Notes: generated by a model not told the origin, from the sequence alone. A stretch of 64,000 nt of DNA from Paludibacteraceae bacterium (GCA_017647145.1 JAGCLD010000004.1:36045-100044); one strand, 5' to 3'. Shown: positions 1 to 9,548, numbered from the stretch's first letter. Numbers and translations: made by a program.

Positions 1-1623
1 GACACAATCAGTGTGCGTCAACCCAACTATCTCATAAACAAAATTATATTAGACTCATACTTGCAAGAAGTAACTGCTGCTGGAGAAACCTACCCCATAG
101 CAAAAAACAAGTTTGACAATCAACTTAGAAACGGATTGTTATACCTCTGTTACATGGGACATGGAAGTCCTAACGCCATCACCAATGAAAACATGATGAC
201 CCTCGAAAGCATCAACAATATGCGCAACGAATACTATGGTGTATGGGGATTTGGAACATGTAGTTTCTCTCATTGGGATGCCCAAACAATTTCTGCAGGC
301 GAAGCGGCAGTCCTTAATCCACTAGGGGGCGCCATAGGAGTCTTCTCTGCTGCTCGAACCGTATACGCTGATGCCAACGAACGCCTATTGATGGAATTCA
401 GCAAAAACTTATTCAAAAAAGAAAATGGCAAATATATTCGTATCGGAGATGTGGTGCGCCTTGCCAAAAACGCACCGAATAGAGAAGCCAACCGCATGGC
501 ATATCTCTATCTGGGTGACCCGGCATTACGCATAGCTCACCCCACCCCCTACACAGTACAAACCGACACAATCAATGCTCATCCTGCACATACCATCGAC
601 ACATTAAGAGCTTTGTCTGTCAATACTATTAAAGGCAGTATTATTAATGATGAGGGCCACATAGTAAAAGATTTCAACGGCAAAACATTCGTTACCATCT
701 TTGACAAAGAACAAAAACTCACTACCCTCAACAACCACAACGAAGAATCTGCAGCCTATCCATTCCATTTCAAAGATCGTATCAGTGTATTATTCAAGGG
801 TAACGTAGATGTGACAAATGGAAAATTTGAAGTCACCTTTATGCTTCCCAAGGACATTCAGTACAATTACGGAACTGGAAAGATTTACTATTACGCGCTC
901 GACACTATACATCACACAGAAGGTCTCGGACATTTCGAAGATTTCTTGATAGGAGGCAGCAATCCTAATGCTCAATTTGAAGATAATGGTCCGGATGTAA
1001 ACATCTACCTCAACACGCTACACTTCGTCTCGGGGGGGCAGGTAGATGAGCGCCCACTCTTCATAGCCTACATCGATGACCCCAATGGAATCAACACTTC
1101 AGGTAGTGGTATAGGACACGACTTACAACTCACTGTTGACAACAACAATGAACAAACATGGAACCTGAATGAGTCATTTGTTTCCACCAACGGTAGTTTC
1201 CGTTCCGGAAGCATACACTACAGAATGTCAACATTAGAGGAAGGAAAGCACAGCCTTCGCTTCCGTGCATGGGACCTACTCAACAACTCCACTTCTAAAG
1301 AACTTGAGTTTGAAGTTGTCAAAGGCTTGGCTCCGCACGTTTACCAACTCATCACTTACCCAAATCCTGCTAAGTCTGGCGATGTAATTCACTTTATCTT
1401 TGACCACGACCGTCCTTCGTCTGTATTGGAAACCACCCTCCACATATTTGATGTGAGCGGAAGAAAAATTTACACCACAACTCAGCAAGGAGGAGAACAT
1501 TTTACGTTTACCCCCAACAAAGCAACAATCGGTGCAGGAATATACCTCTACCAATTCCAAATAAAGACTAACGAAAGCGAAATAACTACTCAAAAATCTA
1601 AAATAATCATAACTCAACAATAG
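1..1623 (+). CDS. porU: PorU, T9SS C-terminal signal peptidase/sortase (5' truncated)
   Basis: The frame is open from the first base, so this is the C-terminal part of a larger protein. The first in-frame GTG (base 13) is not taken as the start. In the family, PorU is a gingipain-type (C25) cysteine protease on the cell surface that removes the sorting domain of T9SS cargo and transfers cargo to anionic LPS. The fragment has a GHG catalytic-histidine motif (His encoded near base 160) and a TCSFSHWD catalytic-cysteine motif (Cys near base 259). Beta-rich domains follow, then a T9SS-type sorting tail (NPAKSG, later DVSGRKIY, then GAGIYLYQF), as known for PorU itself. The next gene is porV, its usual partner. 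The call rests on the motifs plus the porV neighbour; another C25 protease is the only real alternative. Confidence 0.9.
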   Translation, partial: DTISVRQPNYLINKIILDSYLQEVTAAGETYPIAKNKFDNQLRNGLLYLCYMGHGSPNAITNENMMTLESINNMRNEYYGVWGFGTCSFSHWDAQTISAGEAAVLNPLGGAIGVFSAARTVYADANERLLMEFSKNLFKKENGKYIRIGDVVRLAKNAPNREANRMAYLYLGDPALRIAHPTPYTVQTDTINAHPAHTIDTLRALSVNTIKGSIINDEGHIVKDFNGKTFVTIFDKEQKLTTLNNHNEESAAYPFHFKDRISVLFKGNVDVTNGKFEVTFMLPKDIQYNYGTGKIYYYALDTIHHTEGLGHFEDFLIGGSNPNAQFEDNGPDVNIYLNTLHFVSGGQVDERPLFIAYIDDPNGINTSGSGIGHDLQLTVDNNNEQTWNLNESFVSTNGSFRSGSIHYRMSTLEEGKHSLRFRAWDLLNNSTSKELEFEVVKGLAPHVYQLITYPNPAKSGDVIHFIFDHDRPSSVLETTLHIFDVSGRKIYTTTQQGGEHFTFTPNKATIGAGIYLYQFQIKTNESEITTQKSKIIITQQ

Positions 1624-1684
1624 AATACAATCTTTTACGTTATATATTATTATAGAGAACAAACACTAACTTAAATAAATAAAT

Positions 1685-2878
1685 ATGAAAAAAAACCTTT
1701 TAACCTTGGCGCTTACTTTCTTGTTGATAACGCCATTTTCTTACGCAGAAGAAGCGATTGATATCACTAACCCTATCATCACTGCCGTACCTTCTCTATC
1801 CATAGCTCCTGACGCTAGAGGTGGTAGTTTGGGGGATATTGGTACTTCTACATCAGCTGACCTTTATTCACAATATTGGAATGCAGCAAAATATCCTTTT
1901 ACAACTAGCAACGCAGGTGTCGGCATTTCCTATACACCATGGTTGCGCAAATTAATTGGAGAAATTGACTTGGTAAACGTAAATGGCTACTACCGTTTTG
2001 ACGAACTACAAGCAATCAGTGCTTCATTCCGTTATTTCTCTATGGGTGACATTAGCCTGACTGACTTCAACGGTACTGAATTCGGTACTGCAAAGCCAAA
2101 TGAATTTGCCATTGATGCGGCATATTCTCGCAAGCTATCTGAAACTTTCTCTATGGCAGTAACTTTCCGTTTCATCTATTCCGACCTTAATAACGGAGCA
2201 AACACTAACCTTGCTAGTGGATCTGACCTGCGTCCGGGATGGGCTATCGCTGCCGACGTAGCTGGATACCTCAACCAACCTATCGCACTCTCAACTGGAG
2301 ATGCCTACTTAAACTTTGGTTTCAACCTTGCTAACTTAGGTTCTAAAGTTACATATGACGGAATCACCAGCAACTTTATCCCTACCAACCTGCGTTTAGG
2401 ATTAGGATTTGAATTCCCATTTGACGACTACAACCGTCTTTCTATCAATGCTGGAGCTAGCAAACTTTTAGTGCCTTCTCAACGTTCACGTTTTGCTGAA
2501 GGCTTTGACAAAGACAACTCCAACACATGGATGATGTCACAAGCTGAATATTCTGAAATCAACGCTGCCAAAGGATGGTTTATGTCATTTGCTGATGCAC
2601 CGGGTGGTTTCAAAGAAGAAATGCAAGAAATCTTGTGGGGAATTGGTCTTGAATACTCTTACAACCAACAATTCTTCGTACGCGCTGGTTATTCTCACGA
2701 AAGCAAATTCAAAGGAAACCGTAAATATGTTACTGTTGGTGCCGGATTCAAACTCAGCATGTTTGAATTGAGCGCTGGTTATGTAATTGGTGTTGTTGGA
2801 AACAACCCATTAGATGGCACCCTACGCTTTAGCTTAGGATTCGACTTGGAAGGTTTGAAAAATTTGATTGACAAATAA
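1685..2878 (+). CDS. porV: PorV (LptO), T9SS outer-membrane shuttle protein
   Basis: 397 aa with an N-terminal signal peptide (Lys-Lys, hydrophobic stretch, cleavage near residue 21). Residues 42-72 hold the family signature: PDARGGSLGD, then TSTSADLYSQ, then YWNAAKYPF. The rest is an alternating FadL-like beta barrel ending in FSLGFDLEG. In the family, PorV binds folded T9SS cargo after secretion and delivers it to the PorU sortase in the attachment complex. It lies 61 bp downstream of porU on the same strand, the usual arrangement. Length is normal. The ATG lies directly in front of the signal peptide. Confidence 0.93.
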   Translation: MKKNLLTLALTFLLITPFSYAEEAIDITNPIITAVPSLSIAPDARGGSLGDIGTSTSADLYSQYWNAAKYPFTTSNAGVGISYTPWLRKLIGEIDLVNVNGYYRFDELQAISASFRYFSMGDISLTDFNGTEFGTAKPNEFAIDAAYSRKLSETFSMAVTFRFIYSDLNNGANTNLASGSDLRPGWAIAADVAGYLNQPIALSTGDAYLNFGFNLANLGSKVTYDGITSNFIPTNLRLGLGFEFPFDDYNRLSINAGASKLLVPSQRSRFAEGFDKDNSNTWMMSQAEYSEINAAKGWFMSFADAPGGFKEEMQEILWGIGLEYSYNQQFFVRAGYSHESKFKGNRKYVTVGAGFKLSMFELSAGYVIGVVGNNPLDGTLRFSLGFDLEGLKNLIDK

Positions 2879-2910
2879 TTCTGTCCTTTCAAAAAAAGAT
2901 TGTATATTTA

Positions 2911-2941
2911 CGGCTGCTTTGGCAATTATCCAAAGTAGCCG
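2911..2941 (+). terminator. Hairpin after porV
   Basis: A 12-bp inverted repeat (CGGCTGCTTTGG, loop of 7, CCAAAGTAGCCG; one G-T pair) is followed by a short AT-rich stretch. It lies between porV and ispF. It has only a weak T-tract, so it may be an attenuating or processing structure rather than a strong terminator. Confidence 0.4.
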
Positions 2942-2954
2942 TAATTAATTTATA

Positions 2955-3440
2955 ATGACTATGAACATACGAGTAGGACAAGGATATGACGTACATGCCT
3001 TTGCCGACAATCGAGCTCTTTGGTTGGGAGGCATTCTGATTGAATATGAAAAAGGTTTAGCCGGACACTCTGACGCTGATGTATTGCTACATGCACTATG
3101 TGATGCCCTATTGGGAGCTGCCAACATGCGTGACATTGGCTATCACTTCCCCGACACAGGACAAGAATATGCTGGAATCGACAGCAAGATTCTCTTACAG
3201 CGCACCTATGCATTACTACAACAAAAAGGCTACCGTCTGGGCAATGCCGACTGCATCATTTGTGCCCAAGCACCCAAACTCAGTCCCTACATCGATAAGA
3301 TGCGTGAATGCATAGCTGATGTGCTAAATGTTGATATCGATTGCATAAGCCTCAAAGCCACCACAACCGAACGACTTGGATTCGTAGGCAGAAAAGAAGG
3401 CATTGCAGCCTACGCCACGGTATTAATCACAAAAGACTAA
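2955..3440 (+). CDS. ispF: 2-C-methyl-D-erythritol 2,4-cyclodiphosphate synthase
   Basis: 161 aa, the usual length. IspF converts CDP-methylerythritol 2-phosphate into the cyclic diphosphate with release of CMP in the MEP isoprenoid pathway, as a cytoplasmic zinc-dependent trimer. The N-terminal RVGQGYDVH motif supplies metal ligands D12 and H14. The third ligand is H46 in HSDADVLLHA, at the same spacing as in E. coli IspF. The C-terminal ATTTERLGFVGRKEG block is also typical. An in-frame ATG two codons downstream (2961) could be the real start. A polyprenyl synthase gene of the same wider pathway lies at 11.5 kb but is not in this operon. Confidence 0.96.
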   Translation: MTMNIRVGQGYDVHAFADNRALWLGGILIEYEKGLAGHSDADVLLHALCDALLGAANMRDIGYHFPDTGQEYAGIDSKILLQRTYALLQQKGYRLGNADCIICAQAPKLSPYIDKMRECIADVLNVDIDCISLKATTTERLGFVGRKEGIAAYATVLITKD

Positions 3441-3517
3441 CATCACACATAATTATAGTAATATATTAATCTATAACCCACTCATTAAAGAGTCAACTAA
3501 CCCACACCCACTCGCCT

Positions 3518-5059
3518 ATGTTGGTAAAAACCTACGGAGCCGCTGTACAAGGTATCAATGCCACTCTCATCACCATTGAAGTTAATGTAGAGACCAGAGG
3601 ACTCAAATTCTTCTTGGTCGGATTGCCCGACAATGCCGTCAAAGAAAGCCACGAACGCATCGCATCTGCACTCTCCGTCAATGGATACAAAATGCCACAC
3701 AAACAAATCACCATCAACATGGCTCCCGCAGATATACGCAAAGAAGGAGCTGCCTACGACCTCCCACTGGCTATTGGCATCTTAGCCGGTAGCGGACAAG
3801 TGGAATGCCCCGACTTAGACAAATACATCATCATGGGCGAATTATCCCTCGACGGAAGCCTACACCCAATAAAAGGCGTTTTGCCCATTGCCATCAAGGC
3901 ACGCGAAGATGGATTCAAGGGATTTATTCTGCCACAAGCCAATGCCAAAGAAGCTGCGGTAGTAAACAATCTGGAAGTGTACGGAGCTAACAACATCAGC
4001 GAAGTGGTGCAATTTCTCAACGGAGAAGCCGAGTTGGCACAAACTATAGTTGACACCAGAGCCGACTTTTTCAAAAACTCCTCACTCCCCGACATCGACT
4101 TTGCCGACGTCAAAGGACAAGAAAACGTCAAACGTGCATTAGAAGTAGCTGCTGCGGGTGGGCACAACATCATCATGGTAGGACCTCCTGGAGCCGGAAA
4201 ATCCATGATGGCAAAGCGAATACCATCAATCCTACCACCACTCACACTACACGAAGCACTTGAAACCACAAAAATACACTCAGTCGCAGGAATAATGGAC
4301 GGAAACACATCACTCATTGCACACCGACCATTTCGCAGTCCACACCACACCATATCCGACGTAGCACTCGTGGGTGGTGGAAGTTTTCCTCAACCCGGAG
4401 AAATTAGCCTTGCACACAATGGAGTGCTATTCCTTGACGAACTTCCCGAATTCAAGCGCTCCGTACTCGAAGTGATGAGACAACCATTAGAAGACCGTAA
4501 GATCACCATCTCACGCGCAAAATCTGTCACTGAATACCCCGCAAGCTTCATGTTAGTGGCATCTATGAACCCCTGCCCTTGCGGCTATTACAACCACCCC
4601 GACAGAGAATGTGTCTGCGCACCGGGAGTAGTACAACGATACCTCAGTCGTATATCTGGACCACTACTCGACCGCATTGACATCCAGATAGAAATAGTAC
4701 CTGTGCCGTTCGACAAATTGGCTGAACAACGCCCCGCCGAACCAAGTCAGGTGATAAGAGAACGAGTTATCGCTGCCAGAAAAATACAAGAAGAACGCTT
4801 TAAAGACGAAAAAGGTATCTACTGCAATGCACAGATGAGTAGCAAACTCCTGCGCACGCATGCGGTGCTGGATGAAGACGGAAAAGCACTCCTCAAAGAA
4901 GCCATGAACCGCCTCAACCTCTCCGCACGAGCCTATGACCGCATTCTAAAAGTAGCACGTACTATAGCCGACTTGGAAGGGTCACAAAACATCAACATAG
5001 CACACCTCGCCGAAGCTATCAACTACCGCAATCTTGACAGAGCCGGTTGGGCAGGATAA
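3518..5059 (+). CDS. comM: YifB/ComM family Mg-chelatase-like AAA+ ATPase
   Basis: 513 aa. The order is typical: an N-terminal ribosomal-S5/Lon-like domain (about 1-180), a Mg-chelatase AAA+ core with Walker A GPPGAGKS (222-229) and Walker [11 protein letters not shown] (303-312), and a C-terminal Mg_chelatase_C domain. The cysteine cluster [15 protein letters not shown] (353-367) is characteristic. In other bacteria ComM is a hexameric helicase that promotes branch migration during natural transformation; its role in Bacteroidota is less defined. It is followed after 21 bp by aroK and probably co-transcribed with it. The family call is firm; the cellular role is inferred. Confidence 0.92.
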   Translation: MLVKTYGAAVQGINATLITIEVNVETRGLKFFLVGLPDNAVKESHERIASALSVNGYKMPHKQITINMAPADIRKEGAAYDLPLAIGILAGSGQVECPDLDKYIIMGELSLDGSLHPIKGVLPIAIKAREDGFKGFILPQANAKEAAVVNNLEVYGANNISEVVQFLNGEAELAQTIVDTRADFFKNSSLPDIDFADVKGQENVKRALEVAAAGGHNIIMVGPPGAGKSMMAKRIPSILPPLTLHEALETTKIHSVAGIMDGNTSLIAHRPFRSPHHTISDVALVGGGSFPQPGEISLAHNGVLFLDELPEFKRSVLEVMRQPLEDRKITISRAKSVTEYPASFMLVASMNPCPCGYYNHPDRECVCAPGVVQRYLSRISGPLLDRIDIQIEIVPVPFDKLAEQRPAEPSQVIRERVIAARKIQEERFKDEKGIYCNAQMSSKLLRTHAVLDEDGKALLKEAMNRLNLSARAYDRILKVARTIADLEGSQNINIAHLAEAINYRNLDRAGWAG

Positions 5060-5080
5060 AAGCCACAAGCACACAGACAC

Positions 5081-5617
5081 ATGACACACTTTCAGCAAAA
5101 CATCATACTCATTGGCTACATGGCAAGTGGAAAAACCACAGTGGGAAAAGCATTGTCCACACTCACCGGATGGAAATTCATTGACTGCGATGATCTGATA
5201 GCTGAACGTGAAGGGTGCTCCTGCGCCGACATCATACGCACAAAAGGAGAAACCTACTTCCGCAACCTGGAACGCCAAATCCTATCCTCACTTTCAGCCA
5301 CACCCCCCATGATTATTGCCACTGGAGGAGGCATGCCATGCTATCAAGACAACATGCAGCTCATCAACCAACTGGGCACATCCATCTACCTACACCGAAC
5401 ACCCGAAGACCTGGCCATACGACTCGAACTCACAGGCATACATACGCGCCCACTGCTACAAGGAAAAACAGGACAAGAACTCATTGAGCACGTACACATG
5501 CAACTACAATCACGTCTGCCCTACTACCACATGGCACAACACACAATCACCGGACAAGGAGACGACGACCAAGAAATAGCCAACCAAATCTACCACCGGC
5601 TCATCTGCCAACAATAG
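5081..5617 (+). CDS. aroK: Shikimate kinase
   Basis: 178 aa, normal length. It phosphorylates shikimate at the 3-hydroxyl with ATP in aromatic amino acid synthesis. Walker A is GYMASGKTT (12-20). The substrate-binding Asp pair lies in FIDCDDLI (33-40), the arginine in YFRNLE (about residue 61), and the glycine loop is TGGGMP (81-86). The TRPLL lid motif follows near residue 125. The gene begins 21 bp after the ComM-like gene and ends before a convergent terminator. Its coding strand is very A/C-rich and G/T-poor, like the neighbouring ispF and ComM genes. Confidence 0.95.
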   Translation: MTHFQQNIILIGYMASGKTTVGKALSTLTGWKFIDCDDLIAEREGCSCADIIRTKGETYFRNLERQILSSLSATPPMIIATGGGMPCYQDNMQLINQLGTSIYLHRTPEDLAIRLELTGIHTRPLLQGKTGQELIEHVHMQLQSRLPYYHMAQHTITGQGDDDQEIANQIYHRLICQQ

Positions 5618-5666
5618 CCTACATACACAACAAACGAGTCGATAATCATTTCAAACACCAAACAAA

Positions 5667-5695
5667 AAGCGACCGCACTAATAGTGCAGCCGCTT
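5667..5695. terminator. Terminator between convergent aroK and Sel1 gene
   Basis: A two-part stem: AAGCG with CGCTT outside, GCACT with AGTGC inside, and a three-base loop. It lies between converging genes and probably serves both strands. An A-run on its left would give a U-tract for the minus-strand transcript. Confidence 0.55.
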
Positions 5696-5715
5696 ATAAG
5701 AGACATTTACTGTCT

Positions 5716-7188
5716 TTATTGTTCCACCTTACGAACTGACAAATACTCTACAGGAAGCCCTTGAGGAATATTATTAAGCCCTGATTTGAATGTAAATCTG
5801 GAGCCATCTTTATCACAATAGAGCGTCATCTTAGTCAATTTTTGTGCACCTTCTCTGACTAATCCTTTATTAATCACATCAATGTAAATCCACACTTGAT
5901 AATATTGCGGAAGGGTTGCTAATTGACATTTGCTAGCCGTGTTGATCTGTGCTCCTGTATGAGTGAGTGGCAACAACAACGTAGGTTTCCCATCAAGCCC
6001 ACAATCTGCTACAATGTATTTTTCTCCGTTATCAACATAGGTATCCCCGATTTGGTAGAAATTATGTTGATTTCTGTAGAGGGTATCAGTCATGGTTTTT
6101 TTCCATTCTTCATTGCTTGTTTCAAGAATGTTGTTCGCTTGTTGTTTATATTGCATTGCAATGCTTGGGTTTTTACTCACCAGAACACCTTGTGTGTACA
6201 TATTTGCCAACATCTGTGCTGCGTAATAAACATTACGCTCAGCAGCAACCTCTAAAGCCTGTGTTGGTGTGTAACGATAATTTTGTGCATAATAAGCAAA
6301 AGAATTAGCGATGAGGTCTGAATAGCCTGCTGCTCTTAACACACTTTTCGCATACATAAAATAGGCCATGCTATAGTTTTCGTCCCAATAGGTAAGGTCA
6401 ATTAAGAGTTTTAATAAACCTGCCGCATAACTGCTATTTGCATCTGGGTCAGAATAGCTCTTTCCATAGCTGAAGTGCTCACACTCTGTGTTATACATAA
6501 GATTAGCAGCTGCTTTCATGTAGTAAACCCTATTAGAGCGATAATAGAGCATAGCTATATTTTTTGTGGAATTCTTAAGGGGTTTAACTGCATTATAATG
6601 ATCTGTCACATAAACTTTTTTACCACTCTGCAACATATCTCCCAAGACAGAAAAGGCATGATGTCCATCTCGTCCACCTTCGGCCTCTATTAAATATCTT
6701 TCCAGTAAGGAACATGCTTTCGTAGTATCTGGAGTCACACCCCATCCGCGATAATAGCACACACCCAACATGTGTTTACCTGAAAGATTACCATTCTCCA
6801 TGCTTTGCGTATAATATTTCACAGCCTCCGGTTCATTTTCTTCCACTCCTTGACCATAGAGATACATATCACCGATTTCGGTTTCACCCACATCATGACC
6901 AAACTCAAGAGCTTTCTTATACATATTCATCGCAATGGCATAATCCTGCTCCACAATCGTACCTTCACGATAAATATTGCCCAGATAGTAACAAGCTTCA
7001 CCATATCCTTCTTTTGCCGCCTCTTGCAGATAAGTAAGTGCATTCTTTGCATAAGAAGACCGCTCATACGAAGTCAGATATTTCGACTGTAGGCGTTCAT
7101 AATTCTGACGTCCCAAGTCCATATTGTTTTGTGCCACCATTAAAACAGGCGCCATCATTAAGAATATAATAAAACCAAACTTCTTCAT
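5716..7188 (-). CDS. Secreted Sel1-like (TPR) repeat protein
   Basis: 490 aa with an N-terminal signal peptide (MKKFGFIIFLMMAPVLMVAQ). Residues about 40-180 are Sel1-like repeats, recognisable by the recurring pattern ALTYLQEAAKEGYGEACYYL, then MYKKALEFGHDVGETEIGDM and similar. A further Sel1-like stretch lies near 320-360 (AAERNVYYAAQMLANMYTQG). The C-terminal 130 residues form a beta-rich domain with no recognised family. Sel1 repeats usually mediate protein-protein contacts; the partner is unknown. The gene starts 16 bp after the WG-repeat gene on the same strand, so the two are probably one transcript. No catalytic motif is visible. Confidence 0.75.
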   Translation of the reverse strand: MKKFGFIIFLMMAPVLMVAQNNMDLGRQNYERLQSKYLTSYERSSYAKNALTYLQEAAKEGYGEACYYLGNIYREGTIVEQDYAIAMNMYKKALEFGHDVGETEIGDMYLYGQGVEENEPEAVKYYTQSMENGNLSGKHMLGVCYYRGWGVTPDTTKACSLLERYLIEAEGGRDGHHAFSVLGDMLQSGKKVYVTDHYNAVKPLKNSTKNIAMLYYRSNRVYYMKAAANLMYNTECEHFSYGKSYSDPDANSSYAAGLLKLLIDLTYWDENYSMAYFMYAKSVLRAAGYSDLIANSFAYYAQNYRYTPTQALEVAAERNVYYAAQMLANMYTQGVLVSKNPSIAMQYKQQANNILETSNEEWKKTMTDTLYRNQHNFYQIGDTYVDNGEKYIVADCGLDGKPTLLLPLTHTGAQINTASKCQLATLPQYYQVWIYIDVINKGLVREGAQKLTKMTLYCDKDGSRFTFKSGLNNIPQGLPVEYLSVRKVEQ

Positions 7189-7204
7189 ATCTATCTCTAT
7201 TTGA

Positions 7205-8908
7205 TTACATTAAAGTGAAAGTGATACGATTAGATGAATTGCGATAGAGCATAAAGTTTTTACCCGCAATAGTCAGTGAAGAACTCTCTTCATCATAAGA
7301 ATATTTTTCCGTCAGATAAACTATCAAAGCATCATATTTATCTGCCGCATTGCCTTCTAACGACAACACCATCTTAAAGCGTGTAATAGGCATATCAGCT
7401 TGGAATACATTGTTATAACCAAACCATCCATCAGAAACTCTTTTCCATGGATTACAATCTCCTTTTAAAGTCAAAGTAAATTGAGAGGTGCCAATTTCAT
7501 CCATTGCCACTTCTCCCTTTTTAAACATTTTTTCTCCCACTTTCTCTTTTACAACACCTGCTGTTGTTTCCTTCATTTCATTGGCAATCTCTTCTAAGGC
7601 AACACCTATCTTTGAAAAGTCAACATAGTCGGTTTCCACCGCACCAAAGTTGTCTAACATATCCACTCCCCACTCATCTTCCATGAGATCAAGGTCACAT
7701 TCAAAGTCCATTGAAGTCAACACTTTTCCTTTTGCATCAATCAGTTGATAGATGTAGCGTTGTGTAGAAACGATATACGTATTCTGTCCCGGAACTTCCA
7801 CCATTCTACGATACTGAGGATTAATCACCCATGCTCCTTTCTCATTAATCACACCCCAGTCACTGCCCAATTTAGCCATAGCCAATCCATTCTCATTAAA
7901 GGATTTCAGCGCTTCATACTGAGGATTAATCACCCAAACTCCCTGTTCGTTCACACATCCCCAATCATAAGAATCCACATCTTTTGCCGGAGCCAATTTA
8001 GACGCACCAAAAGGCAACACATCTCTAAACTGAGGATTAATAAGGTATTGTCCATCAACTGTACACCAGCCCCAGCGTGACTCTTTTTTAATCATATATT
8101 TATTACCATCAAGTGCCATGTCTGAAAATTGAGGATTGATGACAATCTTACCTGAATTATCCACAACACCCCACTTACCTGATTTTTCCACTAACACACG
8201 ACCCTCTTCCAAAGCAGTCACAATGTCAGAAATTGCTTGATAATTCATAATATCATCATAGATTATTTCTCCGGGAGTTTTTCCATTGATGTTATAAACA
8301 CCATAACGTTTATCCCCATCAATATTCTCCATCACAAAAATATGATTATTCACAACAAAAGGAATACATGGCATATAACTTTCAGGCAACATCGCCACTT
8401 CTTTTCCGGAAGTATTAACCACAATCCAGCCCTTATCCATGTGATAAACAAGACTCTTTCCATCATAGAAAGGATGTGCTACATCCCATGATTTATCCAC
8501 CATCACCTGCTTACCCTTTTCGTCAATCAACTCCACATGTCCGCCCGGAGCCACCACATAAGCTCGGCCACACTTCATGTCAGAAGCCCATTTGTACAGT
8601 TCCTCATTTAAGAATTCACCTTGAGCATTGATATAATTATAGCGAGTTTGACCATCTACATCAAAAGACACCACCGCCCAGTCACCATGAAATTGAGCTG
8701 CATCCTCCACATAATGCATTGTGTCCACTTCTACAAATTTTCCATCTGCCAAATTAAGCACATGTTCATTTTCATAAATCTCACCTCCTTCATCTATCAA
8801 AGGAATAACCACAAGATGACCGGCTGAATCTTCAGTAGCTGATTGCGAACAATCTGCAAAAGTTAGTGCAGAAAGAGCACACAAACCATAACAAAAAAGT
8901 TTTTTCAT
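7205..8908 (-). CDS. WG-repeat secreted protein
   Basis: 567 aa from the ATG at 8908; a longer reading to 8947 is rejected because the Met at 8908 begins the signal peptide. The N-terminus ends in TFADCSQS, which resembles a lipobox, but Asp at -1 is unusual, so lipoprotein status is uncertain. At least seven WG-type repeats follow (KWGVVDNSGKIVINPQF, DWGCVNEQGVWVINPQY, DWGVINEKGAWVINPQY and weaker copies). The last 150 residues are a separate unknown domain. WG repeats form beta-propeller-like surfaces, and no enzymatic role is assigned. It is likely co-transcribed with the downstream Sel1 gene, which suggests a shared envelope function (inference). Confidence 0.75.
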   Translation of the reverse strand: MKKLFCYGLCALSALTFADCSQSATEDSAGHLVVIPLIDEGGEIYENEHVLNLADGKFVEVDTMHYVEDAAQFHGDWAVVSFDVDGQTRYNYINAQGEFLNEELYKWASDMKCGRAYVVAPGGHVELIDEKGKQVMVDKSWDVAHPFYDGKSLVYHMDKGWIVVNTSGKEVAMLPESYMPCIPFVVNNHIFVMENIDGDKRYGVYNINGKTPGEIIYDDIMNYQAISDIVTALEEGRVLVEKSGKWGVVDNSGKIVINPQFSDMALDGNKYMIKKESRWGWCTVDGQYLINPQFRDVLPFGASKLAPAKDVDSYDWGCVNEQGVWVINPQYEALKSFNENGLAMAKLGSDWGVINEKGAWVINPQYRRMVEVPGQNTYIVSTQRYIYQLIDAKGKVLTSMDFECDLDLMEDEWGVDMLDNFGAVETDYVDFSKIGVALEEIANEMKETTAGVVKEKVGEKMFKKGEVAMDEIGTSQFTLTLKGDCNPWKRVSDGWFGYNNVFQADMPITRFKMVLSLEGNAADKYDALIVYLTEKYSYDEESSSLTIAGKNFMLYRNSSNRITFTLM

Positions 8909-8982
8909 GATATAATGATATAATTTTTTTACAAGGGTGGGTTCCAACTACCCATTATCAGTATAAAAAAAGCGTGGAACCT

Positions 8983-8990
8983 TATCTTTG
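8983..8990 (+). promoter_or_regulatory. -7 box TATCTTTG of the 6S-like RNA
   Basis: It matches the Bacteroidota -7 consensus TAnnTTTG. With the box centred at -7, transcription would begin near 8994, six bases before the closing stem of the RNA described next. No clear -33 TTTG is seen. Confidence 0.55.
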
Positions 8991-8993
8991 CCT

Positions 8994-9182
8994 ATCCTTC
9001 TTTCTGAGGTTCTGGTACACCCTATCCGCAAGAACAAGCAAGAAACGCCCACGCCGAATATGAAATGCCACCAAACAGAGTCGTCCACGGATGGACGCTC
9101 TGCGGCAGGATATACATATCCCAAAGGGCGATTACCGCATTCTTGTTTTGGGCGAATGAATTTACCAGATTCCAGAAAGCCA
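8994..9182 (+). ncRNA. ssrS: Rod-shaped RNA, probable 6S RNA
   Basis: The stretch folds by eye into one long interrupted hairpin. The closing stem pairs CTTTCTG (9000-9006) with CAGAAAG (9173-9179), then TCTGGTA (9011-9017) with TACCAGA (9163-9169). Next comes a looser central region with CAAGAA (9039-9044) opposite TTCTTG (9140-9145). The upper arm pairs CGCCC (9046-9050) with GGGCG (9126-9130), ATATG (9058-9062) with CATAT (9115-9119), TGCC (9066-9069) with GGCA (9104-9107), CAGAG (9076-9080) with CTCTG (9098-9102), and CGTCCA (9082-9087) with TGGACG (9092-9097) around a CGGA loop. Length (about 185 nt), rod shape, central bubble and a promoter just upstream are what 6S RNA, the RNA polymerase-binding regulator, shows. 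The fold is seen; the family name is inference and was not checked against a covariance model. Confidence 0.55.
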
Positions 9183-9548
9183 AAACAAACGCTAATAAAC
9201 GCTTTTCAATATGTCTGCTCACACACCCCGTTGATAACAAACATATCACCGGCGTGAATTCACTATGCAAATATAAATCATCTCACACACAAAAACAAGA
9301 CATTTTCTTAAAATGCATGAAATGCCAACCATTCACCACATTCCACTAAAACAAACACCCATCCCTGCTCCAACCGACACCATGACAATCTCCAACACAA
9401 CCAGCCCCCCCGAGTTCTCCTAGCCCCCTAAAGTCCTATAACACAGCCATTATAAATATAAAGGCAGTAGGAAAAATTGCGAGTAAGTGAGGGCAGAATC
9501 AAGCTTGCTTGAATTATGCCGAGCGAGAGCAATTTATATAAACGGCGT
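9183..9548. other. Non-coding stretch with a hairpin and a minus-strand promoter-like box
   Basis: No convincing gene. At 9268-9275 the minus strand reads TATATTTG, a -7 match that would transcribe antisense to the 6S-like RNA. From about 9478 the sequence becomes structured, with the inverted repeat TCAAGCTTGCTTGA (about 9499-9512) inside a larger imperfect palindrome and GAGTAAGTGAGGGC / GCCGAGCGAGAGC arms. It looks like part of a dispersed non-coding element leading into the 240-bp repeat that follows. Confidence 0.4.

Noticed and set aside
3754..4353. 199-codon minus-strand frame inside the ComM-like gene
   Set aside because: Shadow of a well-supported gene; the sense strand encodes all family motifs.
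8988..9270. Open frames of 89 and 82 codons on both strands
   Set aside because: Both use TTG starts, one inside a -7 box, and the region folds as a long RNA rod. Protein coding is unlikely.
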